A stretch of DNA of 64,000 nt, from positions 310,001 to 374,000 of the forward strand of contig NZ_JBHTBR010000005.1 in assembly GCF_042665075.1 (NCBI RefSeq). The letters are read 5' to 3'. The DNA comes from Hirschia litorea (GTDB lineage: Bacteria; Pseudomonadota; Alphaproteobacteria; Caulobacterales; Hyphomonadaceae). This document shows, one piece after another, positions 16,808 to 26,227 of this stretch (positions are counted from its first letter, which is position 1; each line of letters starts with the position of its first letter). Below the pieces are notes generated by a model. That model did no database searches and was not told where the DNA came from. It worked only from the letters and a program-made list of their open reading frames with translations. Both the position numbers and the translations under genes were made by a program.

Positions 16808-17488
16808 CTAACGACGCTTCATAACCATTTCAAAAATATCATCAACAGCATTCCCATCACCGTCTGCATCTAGCAGATTACCGATCATGCCCATTGCACC
16901 ACTGTTTTGAGACGCCTGTTGCTGCTTGCCACCCATGAGGCCACCCAGCAGTCCACCAAGCATTCCACCTGATTTATTGCCTGAATTGCCTGCCGAGGCA
17001 GCTCCCATCACCGCTGCAGCAATACTTCCCATATTGCCCATAAGGTTAGCTGGAACATCGGGGTCTTTAGATTGCTTCGCAAGCGATCCCATCGCCATAG
17101 TCGCAACCATAGGCAAAAGCTTCTTCATCAAATCTGAAGACACACCGGCACGCTCACTTGCTTTAGCAGCAACTTCACGACTTACCTCTTTTGAACCCAG
17201 TAAGTGACCCAAAATAGCATTCCCGTCCGCAACGGACTCCGGCTGCGCGAGTGTTTCTGGCTGCTCTAGATATTGCGCGTGATTTCCATTCTGTAGCGCG
17301 CCCATTAGCGCTTCTAACCCACCTGGTTGTGACACATTACGTTTCAAACCACCTGAGATAGCTGGCAATAACGCTTTCACAGCGGACTGAGTTGAACTTT
17401 CATCCAAACCAAACTGTTGACCCAATTGTTTCAGCGCGCCTTGACCAGCACCCGAAGCAAGCATGTCCATCAAATTTAAACCAGCCAT
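16808..17488 (-). CDS. YidB/DUF937 family protein
   Basis: Unknown function. The 226-residue product has the DUF937 features: an N-terminal LASGAGQGALKQLGQQFGL and SGGLKRN block, and low-complexity glycine/methionine-rich repeats (LGGLLGGLMGG, about 178-190). The C-terminus holds DADGDGNAVDDI (about 208-219), which resembles an EF-hand or dockerin calcium loop. Starts ATG 17488. It is bracketed by terminators on both sides and appears monocistronic. Confidence 0.85.
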   Translation of the reverse strand: MAGLNLMDMLASGAGQGALKQLGQQFGLDESSTQSAVKALLPAISGGLKRNVSQPGGLEALMGALQNGNHAQYLEQPETLAQPESVADGNAILGHLLGSKEVSREVAAKASERAGVSSDLMKKLLPMVATMAMGSLAKQSKDPDVPANLMGNMGSIAAAVMGAASAGNSGNKSGGMLGGLLGGLMGGKQQQASQNSGAMGMIGNLLDADGDGNAVDDIFEMVMKRR

Positions 17489-17573
17489 AGGATTTTCCCC
17501 TTAGAAATTGCATTCATTACCTAAGGGTTAACATGTTCAACCTGACCACGCTATGAACAAAACACATAGACCA

Positions 17574-17606
17574 TAAAAAAAGCCCAGCAGAACATACCAC
17601 TGGGCT
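17574..17606 (-). terminator. Intrinsic terminator after sdhB
   Basis: On the minus strand GCCCAG and CTGGGC pair around a 12-base loop and are followed by seven T residues. It lies 29 bases after the sdhB stop. Confidence 0.85.
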
Positions 17607-17634
17607 AATTAGATTATAAAAACCAAGGGTGAAG

Positions 17635-18420
17635 TTAAACGCGACGTTCAACCATCATTGTTTTAATTTTACCAATTGCTTCCGCAGGATTTAGCCCTTT
17701 CGGACAAACCTGCGCACAGTTCATAATCGTGTGACAACGGTATAGCTTGAACGGATCTTCAAGGTCATCCAAACGATCTCCTGTGGCTTCATCACGGCTA
17801 TCAATCAGCCAACGATAAGCTTGGAGCAAGGCAGCAGGGCCAAGGTATTTGTCACCATTCCACCAATATGACGGACAAGATGTTGAACAACATGCACATA
17901 AGATACACTCATAAAGACCATCCATTTTTTCTCGGTCTTTAGGTGTTTGTTTCCACTCACGTTGTGGCTCTGGTGTTGTTGTCTTGAGGTAAGGCGCAAC
18001 ATAAGCATGTTGAGCATAAAACTGTGACAAGTCCGGCACGAGGTCTTTAATAACGGGCTGGTGCGGCAAAGGAGAAATCGTGATATTTCCCTTAAACTCG
18101 TCATGACCTTTCGTACAAGCAATCGTGTTTTGCCCGCCAATGTTCATGGCACAAGATCCACACACACCTTCACGACAAGAGCGACGGAATGTCAAAGTCG
18201 GGTCAACTTCATTCTTGATGTAGATCAAAGCATCAAGAACCATTGGGCCAAATAACGATGTGTCAATCTTATATGTATCCCATCTCGGGTTCTCACCAGA
18301 GTTAGGGTCATAACGGTAAATACGGAAAGTTTTGAGTGATCCTGATGACGCACTCTCTGGAGAAGACCAAGTCTTTCCGGCTTTAACTTTAGAGTTCTGC
18401 GGGAGCGTGAGCTGAACCAT
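17635..18420 (-). CDS. sdhB: Succinate dehydrogenase iron-sulfur subunit
   Basis: Electron-transfer subunit of complex II, peripheral on the cytoplasmic face. The product is 261 residues (264 from a GTG at 18429). The [2Fe-2S] ligands lie in SCREGVCGSC...C, and the [4Fe-4S]/[3Fe-4S] ligands in CILCACCSTSCP and CHTIMNCAQVCPKG. It is unusually separated from sdhA by a SUFU-family gene and a terminator, so it probably has its own promoter or is read from the SUFU transcript. Followed by a clear terminator. Confidence 0.97.
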   Translation of the reverse strand: MVQLTLPQNSKVKAGKTWSSPESASSGSLKTFRIYRYDPNSGENPRWDTYKIDTSLFGPMVLDALIYIKNEVDPTLTFRRSCREGVCGSCAMNIGGQNTIACTKGHDEFKGNITISPLPHQPVIKDLVPDLSQFYAQHAYVAPYLKTTTPEPQREWKQTPKDREKMDGLYECILCACCSTSCPSYWWNGDKYLGPAALLQAYRWLIDSRDEATGDRLDDLEDPFKLYRCHTIMNCAQVCPKGLNPAEAIGKIKTMMVERRV

Positions 18421-18590
18421 GTTGTCCACAACCTTTTTTATTTATTTAAGCGCAATCTAACGACCTAATCGTAAATGCATAGTGTGCTTAGGTTTTGGTA
18501 GCGCTAAAAAACAAAGAAATTTTCGAGACTGAAAATCATTCGCAGTAACAATCCCTTATTCTTTGCCAAAACCTGTTTTTTTGAGATTTT

Positions 18591-19364
18591 TCACTTGATT
18601 CCGACCCATGACAATACCTTTGCCCAAAGCATTTGGCCCCTTGAAATCGTCTTCACTTCAACAGTTTCTGCTGGTGGGCCCGCAATACTTTGACGCTTTA
18701 AATCAATCATTTCGGTCACACCAGCTTTCAGCAAGGCAGCACAAAATGCTTCGGGACCAATCTCCGCAGCAAGTTCCATTTCGTTCTTGAAGAGAGGTAT
18801 AGGCGCAATGAAATGAATGTCACTATTCACTTCAGCGTCGACCAAATGCATATGACCAAACCCCGGATTAGGAAGCTGCGGCTTCACAAAACCAAACCCA
18901 GCAAATCCCGCATCATCAAATACCGGTCTTGGAGTTTCTGAAAACGTAACCGTCTCCCCCTCCTCAACAGCAACACCGCTTAAATGCACGATTTTAGCAA
19001 ACTGACGCACCGTATTAGCAGCAAGGTTCAGCGCTGAAATGTCTTCTTCTTCATTGCCGTTTTGCTGAGCAGCAAGCACAAACTCAACACGCCGAACAAT
19101 ATTGTGCTCGCGGTAATGAGCTGAAGAAAGAGGTACAAAGGAACACCCAAGGCTAGAGACATAAGCAAACTTACGCTCTCCCTCAGGAAGCACAACCAAC
19201 ACATCCACAGGTACGCCGTCCTCGGACGAATTTCCGGCCCACCCATCTTCATCGGTAAAAACAGTCTGAAACTCACCAATATGGCGCGCAAGATGAAGAT
19301 CAAGCGCGTCACGCATATCATCAGTTGACATGCCAAAGTCTGTTTCTGGTCCCCATATATTCAT
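18591..19364 (-). CDS. Suppressor-of-fused (SUFU) family protein
   Basis: The 257-residue product matches the bacterial SUFU domain: the central VLPEGERKFAYVSSLGCSFVPL with the strand-rich core and the late HFIAPIPLFKNEMELAAEIGPEAFCAALL (residues about 185-215) are characteristic. Bacterial members have no established role; in some toxin systems SUFU domains act as immunity proteins, in animals SUFU binds Gli factors. No toxin is adjacent here. It lies between sdhA and sdhB in the same direction, after the sdhA terminator. No signal peptide is visible, so it is cytosolic. Confidence 0.75.
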   Translation of the reverse strand: MNIWGPETDFGMSTDDMRDALDLHLARHIGEFQTVFTDEDGWAGNSSEDGVPVDVLVVLPEGERKFAYVSSLGCSFVPLSSAHYREHNIVRRVEFVLAAQQNGNEEEDISALNLAANTVRQFAKIVHLSGVAVEEGETVTFSETPRPVFDDAGFAGFGFVKPQLPNPGFGHMHLVDAEVNSDIHFIAPIPLFKNEMELAAEIGPEAFCAALLKAGVTEMIDLKRQSIAGPPAETVEVKTISRGQMLWAKVLSWVGIK

Positions 19365-19487
19365 CTATTTATTTTAACGCGCCTAAGTTCAGGGTCAATA
19401 AATACTCAAGACTTCACTGCGTTTTTATTTTCCCTCTATTTCAGCAATCACTGCCCTATTACATTGGTTTTTTTAAATTTTAAGCAC

Positions 19488-19523
19488 AAAAAAGCCCGTC
19501 TTCACATAGGTAAAAACGGGCTT
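19488..19523 (-). terminator. Intrinsic terminator after sdhA
   Basis: On the minus strand AAGCCCGT pairs with ACGGGCTT around a 16-base loop, followed by a T-run. It lies 26 bases after the sdhA stop and separates sdhCDA from the SUFU gene and sdhB. Confidence 0.8.
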
Positions 19524-19548
19524 GCTTTATTTCAACACGCTTTGAAAC

Positions 19549-21339
19549 TTAGTATACGCGTGCCTTTGGCTTAATGTAATCAATATCTTCTGACATTGTG
19601 TAAGTGTGGACTGGACGGTAATCAATTGTCACCTTCCCTTTATCATCACACCACGCAAGTGTGTGTTTCATCCACTCTTCATCATTACGATCAGAGAAGT
19701 CTTCGCGTGCATGCGCCCCGCGGCTTTCCTGACGATTTGCAGCACCCGTAACTGTCACAGCCGCTTGCGCAATCAAATTGTCCATCTCAAGCGTTTCGAC
19801 AAGATCTGTATTCCAGATTAAGCTTGTGTCTTTCACTGACAGATCAGGCATGCCCTCATAACATTCGGCAATTTTCGCAACACCTTCGTTAAGCGTGTCA
19901 CCTGTACGATAAACCGCACAATTAGCTTGCATAACTTTTTGCATTTGCAAACGAAGTTTCGCAGTTGGAGTGCCGCCTTTGGCGTTGCGGTATTTGTCTA
20001 GACGCTCAAGTGCATTGTTGCCTGCGTTCTTAGGAAGCTCAGGCTGACGCCCATTCACTTCAAGCTTTTCGCCACAACGCAACCCAGCCGCACGACCAAA
20101 CACAACAAGGTCAATCAATGAGTTTGAACCAAGACGGTTTGCACCATGAACAGACACACATGCCGCTTCACCCACAGCCATCAAACCAGGCACAACCGCA
20201 TCAGGATTATCACCCTTCTTCGTAAGCACTTCACCGTGATAGTTTGTTGGAATACCGCCCATATTATAGTGAACCGTCGGGATCACTGGGATAGGTTCTT
20301 TTGTTACATCAACACCAGCAAACACGCGCGCACTCTCAGAAATACCCGGCAAACGTGCTGCCAAAATATCTGGATCAAGGTGATCAAGGTGAAGGAAAAT
20401 GTGATCTTTTTCTGGACCAACACCGCGACCTTCGCGAATTTCCATTGTCATTGAACGCGACACAACATCACGTGAGGCAAGGTCTTTAGCAGATGGCGCA
20501 TAGCGCTCCATAAAGCGCTCACCTTGTGAGTTCGTCAGATATCCACCTTCACCGCGCGCACCCTCAGTAATCAAACAACCTGATCCGTAAATACCAGTCG
20601 GATGGAATTGAACAAATTCCATGTCTTGCAGAGGTAAACCAGCGCGCAATACCATTGCGTTACCATCACCCGTACACGTGTGCGCAGAAGTACATGAGAA
20701 GAATGAGCGGCCATAACCACCCGTCGCCAAGATCACACGTTGCGCACGGAAACGGTGCATAGTCCCGTCATCCAACTGCCAAGTTGTTACACCGCGACAT
20801 GCTCCATCATCATCCATGATGAGGTCCATCGCAAAGTGCTCGATGAAAAATTCCACATCATATTTCAATGATTGGCCATAAAGCGTGTGAAGCATAGCGT
20901 GACCCGTACGGTCAGCAGCTGCACACGTACGTTGCGCAGGCCCATTTCCGTATTCACGTGTCATACCACCAAAAGCGCGTTGGTAGATTTCACCCTTATC
21001 TGTACGGGAGAAAGGCATACCCCAGTGCTCAAGCTCATACACAGCATCTGGTGCGTGGCGCACGAGATATTCAATAGAATCTTGATCGCCCAACCAGTCA
21101 GACCCTTTAACAGTATCATACATGTGCCAGCGCCAGTCATCGCCGCCTTCCATGTTACCCAATGAAGCCGCAATACCACCTTGCGCCGCAACTGTGTGAG
21201 AGCGTGTCGGGAACACTTTAGAGATACAAGCAGTTTTCAATCCAGCTTGCGCAGCACCAAGCGCTGCACGTAAACCGGAACCACCCGCACCAACAACCAC
21301 AACGTCAAATGTGTGATCTACCCATTCATATTCGCTCAT
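19549..21339 (-). CDS. sdhA: Succinate dehydrogenase flavoprotein subunit
   Basis: Catalytic subunit of complex II: succinate to fumarate with reduction of covalently bound FAD. The 596-residue product has the FAD Rossmann start VVVVGAGGSGLRAALGAA, SHTVAAQGG with the FAD-linking His, the active-site HPTGIYGSGCLITEGARGEGG (about 245-265), and GANRLGSNSL near the C-terminal FAD domain. It follows sdhD by 51 bases in the same operon (sdhC-sdhD-sdhA). Confidence 0.98.
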   Translation of the reverse strand: MSEYEWVDHTFDVVVVGAGGSGLRAALGAAQAGLKTACISKVFPTRSHTVAAQGGIAASLGNMEGGDDWRWHMYDTVKGSDWLGDQDSIEYLVRHAPDAVYELEHWGMPFSRTDKGEIYQRAFGGMTREYGNGPAQRTCAAADRTGHAMLHTLYGQSLKYDVEFFIEHFAMDLIMDDDGACRGVTTWQLDDGTMHRFRAQRVILATGGYGRSFFSCTSAHTCTGDGNAMVLRAGLPLQDMEFVQFHPTGIYGSGCLITEGARGEGGYLTNSQGERFMERYAPSAKDLASRDVVSRSMTMEIREGRGVGPEKDHIFLHLDHLDPDILAARLPGISESARVFAGVDVTKEPIPVIPTVHYNMGGIPTNYHGEVLTKKGDNPDAVVPGLMAVGEAACVSVHGANRLGSNSLIDLVVFGRAAGLRCGEKLEVNGRQPELPKNAGNNALERLDKYRNAKGGTPTAKLRLQMQKVMQANCAVYRTGDTLNEGVAKIAECYEGMPDLSVKDTSLIWNTDLVETLEMDNLIAQAAVTVTGAANRQESRGAHAREDFSDRNDEEWMKHTLAWCDDKGKVTIDYRPVHTYTMSEDIDYIKPKARVY

Positions 21340-21390
21340 TTTGTCTTGCCTTTCATGCGCCCGCTCCAGATTGTCTGGGGGCGATAAATA

Positions 21391-21792
21391 TTATGCTACT
21401 GCAACTTTAAAAACGGAAAACACTGTCACAGCGATCATCGCAAAACTGACAAATGTGTTGAGCATCAGCAAAGCGATACGCATGCCGTGACCCGAAATGT
21501 AGTCTTCAATTACCACCTGCAACCCAAGGCGCATGTGATAAATAGCACTACAAAAAGCGAGCAAGACCAAAATCGCATTGAATGGTTGGCTTAACCAAAC
21601 CTCTGCATTGGCAAAGCGTTCTAATGCGTTTGCACCTTTTGTTGCGCAAAGCATGGAGAATAAGAACCAAGGTACCAAAAATATCAGTGCAACGGCTGTT
21701 ACACGCTGCGCTATATAGTGACCGGCACCATCGCGCGCTGAACCAAGACCACGCACCTTACCAAGCGGTGTACGCATAGAAGAGTTAGACAT
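21391..21792 (-). CDS. sdhD: Succinate dehydrogenase membrane anchor subunit D
   Basis: Quinone-binding membrane anchor of complex II, 133 residues with three membrane segments. RTPLGKVRGLGSARDGAGHYIAQRVTAVAL is the alphaproteobacterial SdhD N-terminus (about 8-37), and AIYHMRLGLQVVIEDYI supplies the His and the Asp-Tyr pair of the haem/quinone site. Located 12 bases after sdhC and 51 bases before sdhA. Confidence 0.93.
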   Translation of the reverse strand: MSNSSMRTPLGKVRGLGSARDGAGHYIAQRVTAVALIFLVPWFLFSMLCATKGANALERFANAEVWLSQPFNAILVLLAFCSAIYHMRLGLQVVIEDYISGHGMRIALLMLNTFVSFAMIAVTVFSVFKVAVA

Positions 21793-21804
21793 ATCAGCGC
21801 TCCC

Positions 21805-22215
21805 TTAAACTGTCAGGCCAGGTACAAGACCCGCCAAAACCCAAATTACAACAGCACCGATCAATGCGAATGCAAGCGTCACATATGACCAGATATTTGC
21901 AATCTTTGGCGAGAAGCCTTTACCCATATCCCAGAACAAGAAACGTATACCTTGTGACCAGTGGAACATGATTGAAACAGTGAAACCAAATAAAATGATT
22001 TTGCCGAAGATGGATGTGAAGAACACATCAAAGCATTCAAACACTTCACTGCCTGATGCAATCGCAAACAACCAGCCCACAAGAAGCACGAGCCCCAACG
22101 CATTTCCAACGCCTGTTATGCGTTGCAAAATCGACGTCAGCATTGTCGGGTGAAATTTCCAAACTTGAAGATGTGGCGACAATGGTCGTTTGTCTGCCTC
22201 GACCTGATTTGCCAT
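21805..22215 (-). CDS. sdhC: Succinate dehydrogenase cytochrome b556 subunit
   Basis: Haem- and quinone-binding membrane subunit, 136 residues, three membrane segments. RPLSPHLQVWKF opens the family, then SILQRITG (the usual His before Arg is Gln here) and the haem-ligand His in FHWSQGIRFLFWD. First gene of sdhCDA; the promoter must lie in 22216-22463, shared with a divergent GATase gene. Confidence 0.94.
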   Translation of the reverse strand: MANQVEADKRPLSPHLQVWKFHPTMLTSILQRITGVGNALGLVLLVGWLFAIASGSEVFECFDVFFTSIFGKIILFGFTVSIMFHWSQGIRFLFWDMGKGFSPKIANIWSYVTLAFALIGAVVIWVLAGLVPGLTV

Positions 22216-22463
22216 GAATGCCCCTTTTCCGCCTTTTAACCTGCGAACAATATATTCGTTTTTTGCATACTGTAATTAGACGCTCTCGATACCGTGTCAA
22301 CGTGTCTAAAAGTCATACAGCCCATAAGTATTCACTATATTTTGCGATATAGCGCTAACATAGAGCTAGCTGCAATTGGTTCGCACAAATACCCCTCTTT
22401 TCTTGTCCAGCAACTCTTACTAACTAGTGAACAGACACAAATCCTCAGGCCATAGGTTTATAT

Positions 22464-23195
22464 ATGAAAATCGCCATTATCGAGACAGGCTTACCTCCCG
22501 AAGAAATCAGAAGCGATTTCGCCTCATACCCTGAAATGATCAAAGAGCTCATTCAGACAGCGTCCACCGAGCCGACATTTAACACATACAGCTTTTGCCA
22601 TTCTGCTTTCACTCCATCAGATATCCCCGCCATTGAAAACTATGATGGTTTTATCGTCACTGGGTCGCCCGCTGGTGTTTATGAGGATTGGCCATGGATG
22701 CAGCCCTTATTTGAATTTATAAGACAAGCTGCAGCGCGCAAAAAACCATTGGTCGGCATATGCTTTGGCCACCAAGCAATCGCCCAAGCCCTTGGTGGGG
22801 AAGTAACAAAATCGCCTAAAGGTTGGGGAATTGGTCTTCACACATATGAGATCACCACAACACCCGCATGGATGACGCAACCTCAAAGTCAGCTAAGTCT
22901 AGCGGTTAGCCACCAAGATCAGGTCATAACCCAACCGCCAAACAGCAAAATTCTCGCACATTCAGAATTCACCAGTTTTGCTGCACTTTATTACCCCGAT
23001 ACGCCAGCGCTAACATTCCAAGGCCATCCTGAATTTGCCAATGATTATTCTGAAGCGCTCTACTCACTTCGAGCAAAGACATCGCTCATAAATGAAGATG
23101 TACAAGCAGCGATAGAATCTCTCAGCAAACCTGAAGACAATGAACTTGTTGCAAAATGGATGTGGGAATTTTTCCTGCATCATACTCAAGCATAA
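22464..23195 (+). CDS. Type 1 glutamine amidotransferase (GATase1) domain protein
   Basis: Stand-alone class I amidotransferase of 243 residues, similar to the GATase part of GMP synthase and to gamma-glutamyl hydrolase-type proteins. The catalytic Cys100 lies in GICFGHQAIAQALGG; the His/Glu pair is in FQGHPEF. VTGSPAGVYED forms the oxyanion strand. The amide acceptor is not evident from neighbours; polyamine or amino-acid gamma-glutamyl conjugates are common substrates for this subfamily. ATG at 22464, divergent from sdhC. Confidence 0.85.
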   Translation: MKIAIIETGLPPEEIRSDFASYPEMIKELIQTASTEPTFNTYSFCHSAFTPSDIPAIENYDGFIVTGSPAGVYEDWPWMQPLFEFIRQAAARKKPLVGICFGHQAIAQALGGEVTKSPKGWGIGLHTYEITTTPAWMTQPQSQLSLAVSHQDQVITQPPNSKILAHSEFTSFAALYYPDTPALTFQGHPEFANDYSEALYSLRAKTSLINEDVQAAIESLSKPEDNELVAKWMWEFFLHHTQA

Positions 23196-23244
23196 CGCGC
23201 TCGGTAGCCAAGAAGCGGAAATTTACATTTTGGGGATTTCCGCT

Positions 23245-23329
23245 TGGTACCTCTGGCCCGACTCGAACGGGCACTTCGTTAGAAACTGGATTTTGAATCC
23301 AGCGCGTCTACCAATTCCGCCACAGAGGC
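23245..23329 (-). tRNA. tRNA-Leu (CAA anticodon)
   Basis: Read on the minus strand, the cloverleaf has acceptor GCCTCTG/CAGAGGT, anticodon loop TTCAAAA with CAA at the centre, a long variable arm (class II), a canonical T-loop TTCGAGT, and encoded CCA. It decodes UUG. Length 85 bases including CCA. Confidence 0.95.
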
Positions 23330-23528
23330 ACTAAGCGAGGCGGGAAAATGGCAGAGAGGCACGAAAAGGTCAAACTATTTTCTCTAGTTTTTTTAAATTT
23401 ATGCATTGTGCATTTTTTTTACAATAAATTACGCTTTTTCCTTTCAACCTTCCGTCGAGAGTATTACGCCTGAACTGGCGCAAACCAATTTTGTGCGGGT
23501 TTGATTTTTTACGGAAGACTATCTGGCG

Positions 23529-24173
23529 ATGACGCAACCATCAGAAGACCTGCTTACATCCTCCTCATCAGATGAAGCTCAGCACAAGCCAAGCATGATT
23601 GAAGCACTTGAGAAGCTGGCAGCAGACGCCCCTGAAGAGGGCATCACACTGAAGGAGCTCACAACAGCCCTTGGAGATCAGGCTTTCGGAACGGCTCTTT
23701 TCATATTGGCTCTACCTTGTTGTATTCCCTTCCTTTATGTCGTCCCTCAGATAGTTGCCGTCCCAATGGCGCTACTCGCTTTTCAAATGGTTTTAGGGCG
23801 CAAACAACCTTGGATTCCAAGCAAATATGCCGGCAGAAAAATCAAACGTGAGGGCCTAGAGCAAACTGCAAAAGGTGGGCGAAAATATTTTGGATGGGTT
23901 GAAAAACTCTCTCGTCCGCGCCTTACATTTTTAACAAGCTCAAAGTTAGATCGCCTTATCGGTTTGATTTTAGTCGTGTTTTGCCTTTCTATCCTTACCC
24001 CAATCCCCGGCACCAACACTGTGCCCGGCTTCGCAGTGGCGATGGTTTCCTTTGGAATTATGGAACGAGACGGACTTCTAACAACAGGCGGCTTATTGCT
24101 GGGCTCAACTTGGATCGCAATCCTACTCGCAGGTGGTACAGCTGTGATTAAAACATTGATTGGGCTCGCTTAA
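23529..24173 (+). CDS. ExoD-family membrane protein
   Basis: The 214-residue product fits the exopolysaccharide-synthesis ExoD family. A soluble N-terminal part (GITLKELTTALGDQAFGTALFILALPCCIPF) leads into four to five membrane segments, with LTPIPGTNTVPGFAVAMVSFG as the family signature (about 153-175). ExoD in Sinorhizobium affects exopolysaccharide and alkaline tolerance; the biochemical role is unknown. ATG at 23529. Next gene dsbB starts 73 bases later. Confidence 0.88.
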   Translation: MTQPSEDLLTSSSSDEAQHKPSMIEALEKLAADAPEEGITLKELTTALGDQAFGTALFILALPCCIPFLYVVPQIVAVPMALLAFQMVLGRKQPWIPSKYAGRKIKREGLEQTAKGGRKYFGWVEKLSRPRLTFLTSSKLDRLIGLILVVFCLSILTPIPGTNTVPGFAVAMVSFGIMERDGLLTTGGLLLGSTWIAILLAGGTAVIKTLIGLA

Positions 24174-24246
24174 ATAGCGATCACTATTCATCACGAAACG
24201 CGTTTTGGGATTGCATATTTGATAATCTTCCGTGCAGATGGTGCCT

Positions 24247-24744
24247 ATGATTTCAAAACTATTATCTCACCGCACATGGCCTTTTGTCGCTATTCTCGTC
24301 AGCATTTTTATGTTGGCGTCAGCGCATGCCTTTGAAATTTTTGGGAAAATGTATCCATGTGATCTTTGTCTAAAACAAAGAGAGCCATATTGGGCTGCGA
24401 TTGCAATCAGCATTGCTGGGCTAATACTTGCCCGCAACAAACCTCATTGGCCCGTTTTGAAAATAGTTTCTGCGATTTTGGGCGTGGTTTTTCTATATGG
24501 CGCGGGATATGGATTATATCATTCAGCGGTAGAAATGGGTTTGATTTCAACAGGTTGCTCTAGTGCAGGATTTGATCCGACCCATTTTCAATCACTCGAT
24601 CAGCCCATGGTTGTTGGCAAGTGCGACGAGCCGCCACTCGTGATTTTTGGCGTAACTATGGCCAATATGAATGCATTCGCATCTCTGTGTTTTATGGTAT
24701 GCTCATTTATAACTGCAACAAAAAGCACCAAAAGCACTGCGTAA
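24247..24744 (+). CDS. dsbB: Disulfide bond formation protein B
   Basis: Membrane quinone reductase that re-oxidises DsbA. The 165-residue product has four membrane helices; the first redox pair is YPCDLC (Cys38, Cys41) and the second Cys104...Cys126 in the second periplasmic loop, and the conserved REPYW follows the first. Starts at 24232 (GTG) and 24238 (ATG) are alternatives. Located 17 bases before coq7. Confidence 0.9.
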   Translation: MISKLLSHRTWPFVAILVSIFMLASAHAFEIFGKMYPCDLCLKQREPYWAAIAISIAGLILARNKPHWPVLKIVSAILGVVFLYGAGYGLYHSAVEMGLISTGCSSAGFDPTHFQSLDQPMVVGKCDEPPLVIFGVTMANMNAFASLCFMVCSFITATKSTKSTA

Positions 24745-24760
24745 TCAGGGAGTTATCTCT

Positions 24761-25303
24761 ATGCCTCGTCATGCCCCTTTACCAAACCGCACCCAAGAAA
24801 TGGTCCGCGTGGATCATGCGGGGGAATACGCCGCCGTTGCTATTTATCGAGGACAACGTGCTGTTTTTGAACGGCAAAACAACACGTCGGGTATCGTTGA
24901 ACAACTCACTGAGATGGAAGCCGAAGAGCAACATCACCTCGCAGCCTTTGACGAACTCATTCAAACAAAGGGCGTGCGTCCTACCGCTATGACCCCCATC
25001 TGGGGTGTGGCTGCTTATGGTCTGGGTGTTGCCACCGCCCTACTTGGTGAGAAGGCGGCCCATGCCTGCACCGAGGCTGTAGAGACCGTGATCGAAAAAC
25101 ACTACGATGACCAAGTAAAAGAGCTTGAAGCAAAAGGTGAAACTGAATTGTCACCCATGTTCGCTCAATTTCGAGACGAAGAAGCCGCTCACAAAAACCT
25201 CGCGGTTGAAGAAGGCGCGCATGAAGCCCCCGCCTACCCTTTGCTATCAGCATTTATAAAAGCAGGCTGTCGCGCAGCAATCAAAATCTCTGAAAAAATC
25301 TAA
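24761..25303 (+). CDS. coq7: Demethoxyubiquinone hydroxylase (Coq7)
   Basis: Di-iron monooxygenase catalysing the last hydroxylation of ubiquinone synthesis. The 180-residue product shows the ligand motifs VRVDHAGEYAA, EMEAEEQHH (first repeat), and FRDEEAAHKNLA (second repeat), with the membrane-associating WGVAAYGLGVATALLG between. It follows dsbB, itself a ubiquinone user, in the same direction. It converges on the HNH gene with 18 bases between stops. Confidence 0.94.
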   Translation: MPRHAPLPNRTQEMVRVDHAGEYAAVAIYRGQRAVFERQNNTSGIVEQLTEMEAEEQHHLAAFDELIQTKGVRPTAMTPIWGVAAYGLGVATALLGEKAAHACTEAVETVIEKHYDDQVKELEAKGETELSPMFAQFRDEEAAHKNLAVEEGAHEAPAYPLLSAFIKAGCRAAIKISEKI

Positions 25304-25321
25304 ATTGATACAAAAAGAGCC

Positions 25322-25942
25322 TCATTCCAAAAGAAATGAAGCTCCGGGGTCGTCTTGAGTCTCGTCAATTTGAGATGAGTCATTTTGCAATTCAATATCC
25401 CAGTATAGATAGTCCAACCAAGATGAATGCAGATGGTTTGGCGGGAATTTCCGCCCCATACGTTGCAAATGATGCAAGCTTGGACGACCCGGAGGTGGAT
25501 CCAACAGCATGTTTGCTTCGCGCGGCATACGCCCACCCTTGCGAAGGTTACAAGGACTACAAGCCGTGACGATGTTATCCCAACTGGTGCGCCCACCCAT
25601 ATGACGCGGAATGACATGATCGAATGTAAGATCATCAGGTGATCCACAATAGACACACTCAAATCCATCACGCAGGAAGAGATTGAAGCGCGTAAACGCC
25701 GGTGCACGATCTTGTTTGACATATTCACGCAGCGCAATGACAGACGGCAAGCGCATCTCAAAGGATGGCGACCTGACGACATAATCATATTGAGCAATCA
25801 CATCTACACGCTCTAAAAAGACTGCTTTTACAACCTCCTGCCATGGCCATAACGACAATGGGAAATAGGATAAGGGCCGAAAGTCAGCATTCAGGACCAG
25901 CGCTGGCGAGGAAGCTATTTGCTTAGATAATACTGCAGCCAT
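25322..25942 (-). CDS. HNH endonuclease domain protein
   Basis: The 206-residue protein has an N-terminal domain of about 90 residues beginning LVLNADFRPLSYFPLSLWPWQEVVKAVF and an HNH nuclease core CVYCGSPDDLTFDHVIPRHMGG...NIVTACSPCNLRKG with two zinc-binding CxxC knuckles and the DH catalytic motif. This architecture is widespread and stable in alphaproteobacterial chromosomes, so it is likely a housekeeping nuclease rather than a mobile element. A GGAGGA ribosome site precedes the ATG. Confidence 0.88.
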   Translation of the reverse strand: MAAVLSKQIASSPALVLNADFRPLSYFPLSLWPWQEVVKAVFLERVDVIAQYDYVVRSPSFEMRLPSVIALREYVKQDRAPAFTRFNLFLRDGFECVYCGSPDDLTFDHVIPRHMGGRTSWDNIVTACSPCNLRKGGRMPREANMLLDPPPGRPSLHHLQRMGRKFPPNHLHSSWLDYLYWDIELQNDSSQIDETQDDPGASFLLE

Positions 25943-26227
25943 GACGATCCTCCTAAAGCAGAGGCCGCTAAGCCGCGTTTTGCGGCTAGCAGCCGAAAAC
26001 CAATTGTGAAGCAGTATAATATCACTTCACATCCTTCTTCTACCCGATTCTTTACGACAGTGCGGTGACAATCAAGAGAAAAGCTCAAACTAATATTTCA
26101 ATTCATATTCTTTTGGCTTGAATTCACTCGCAAATTTGACGCTTGCACCTTGCTGAAATCTATGAGCTATCTGCCAATACTAAGCGTTGACTTTGTATAA
26201 GTTTGAATACTGTTTTTTGAGTTTCCC

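Noticed and set aside
25971..25987. AGCCGC-GTTTT-GCGGCT hairpin in the leader of the HNH gene
   Set aside because: Only six pairs and no conserved riboswitch core; could be chance or a weak leader structure.
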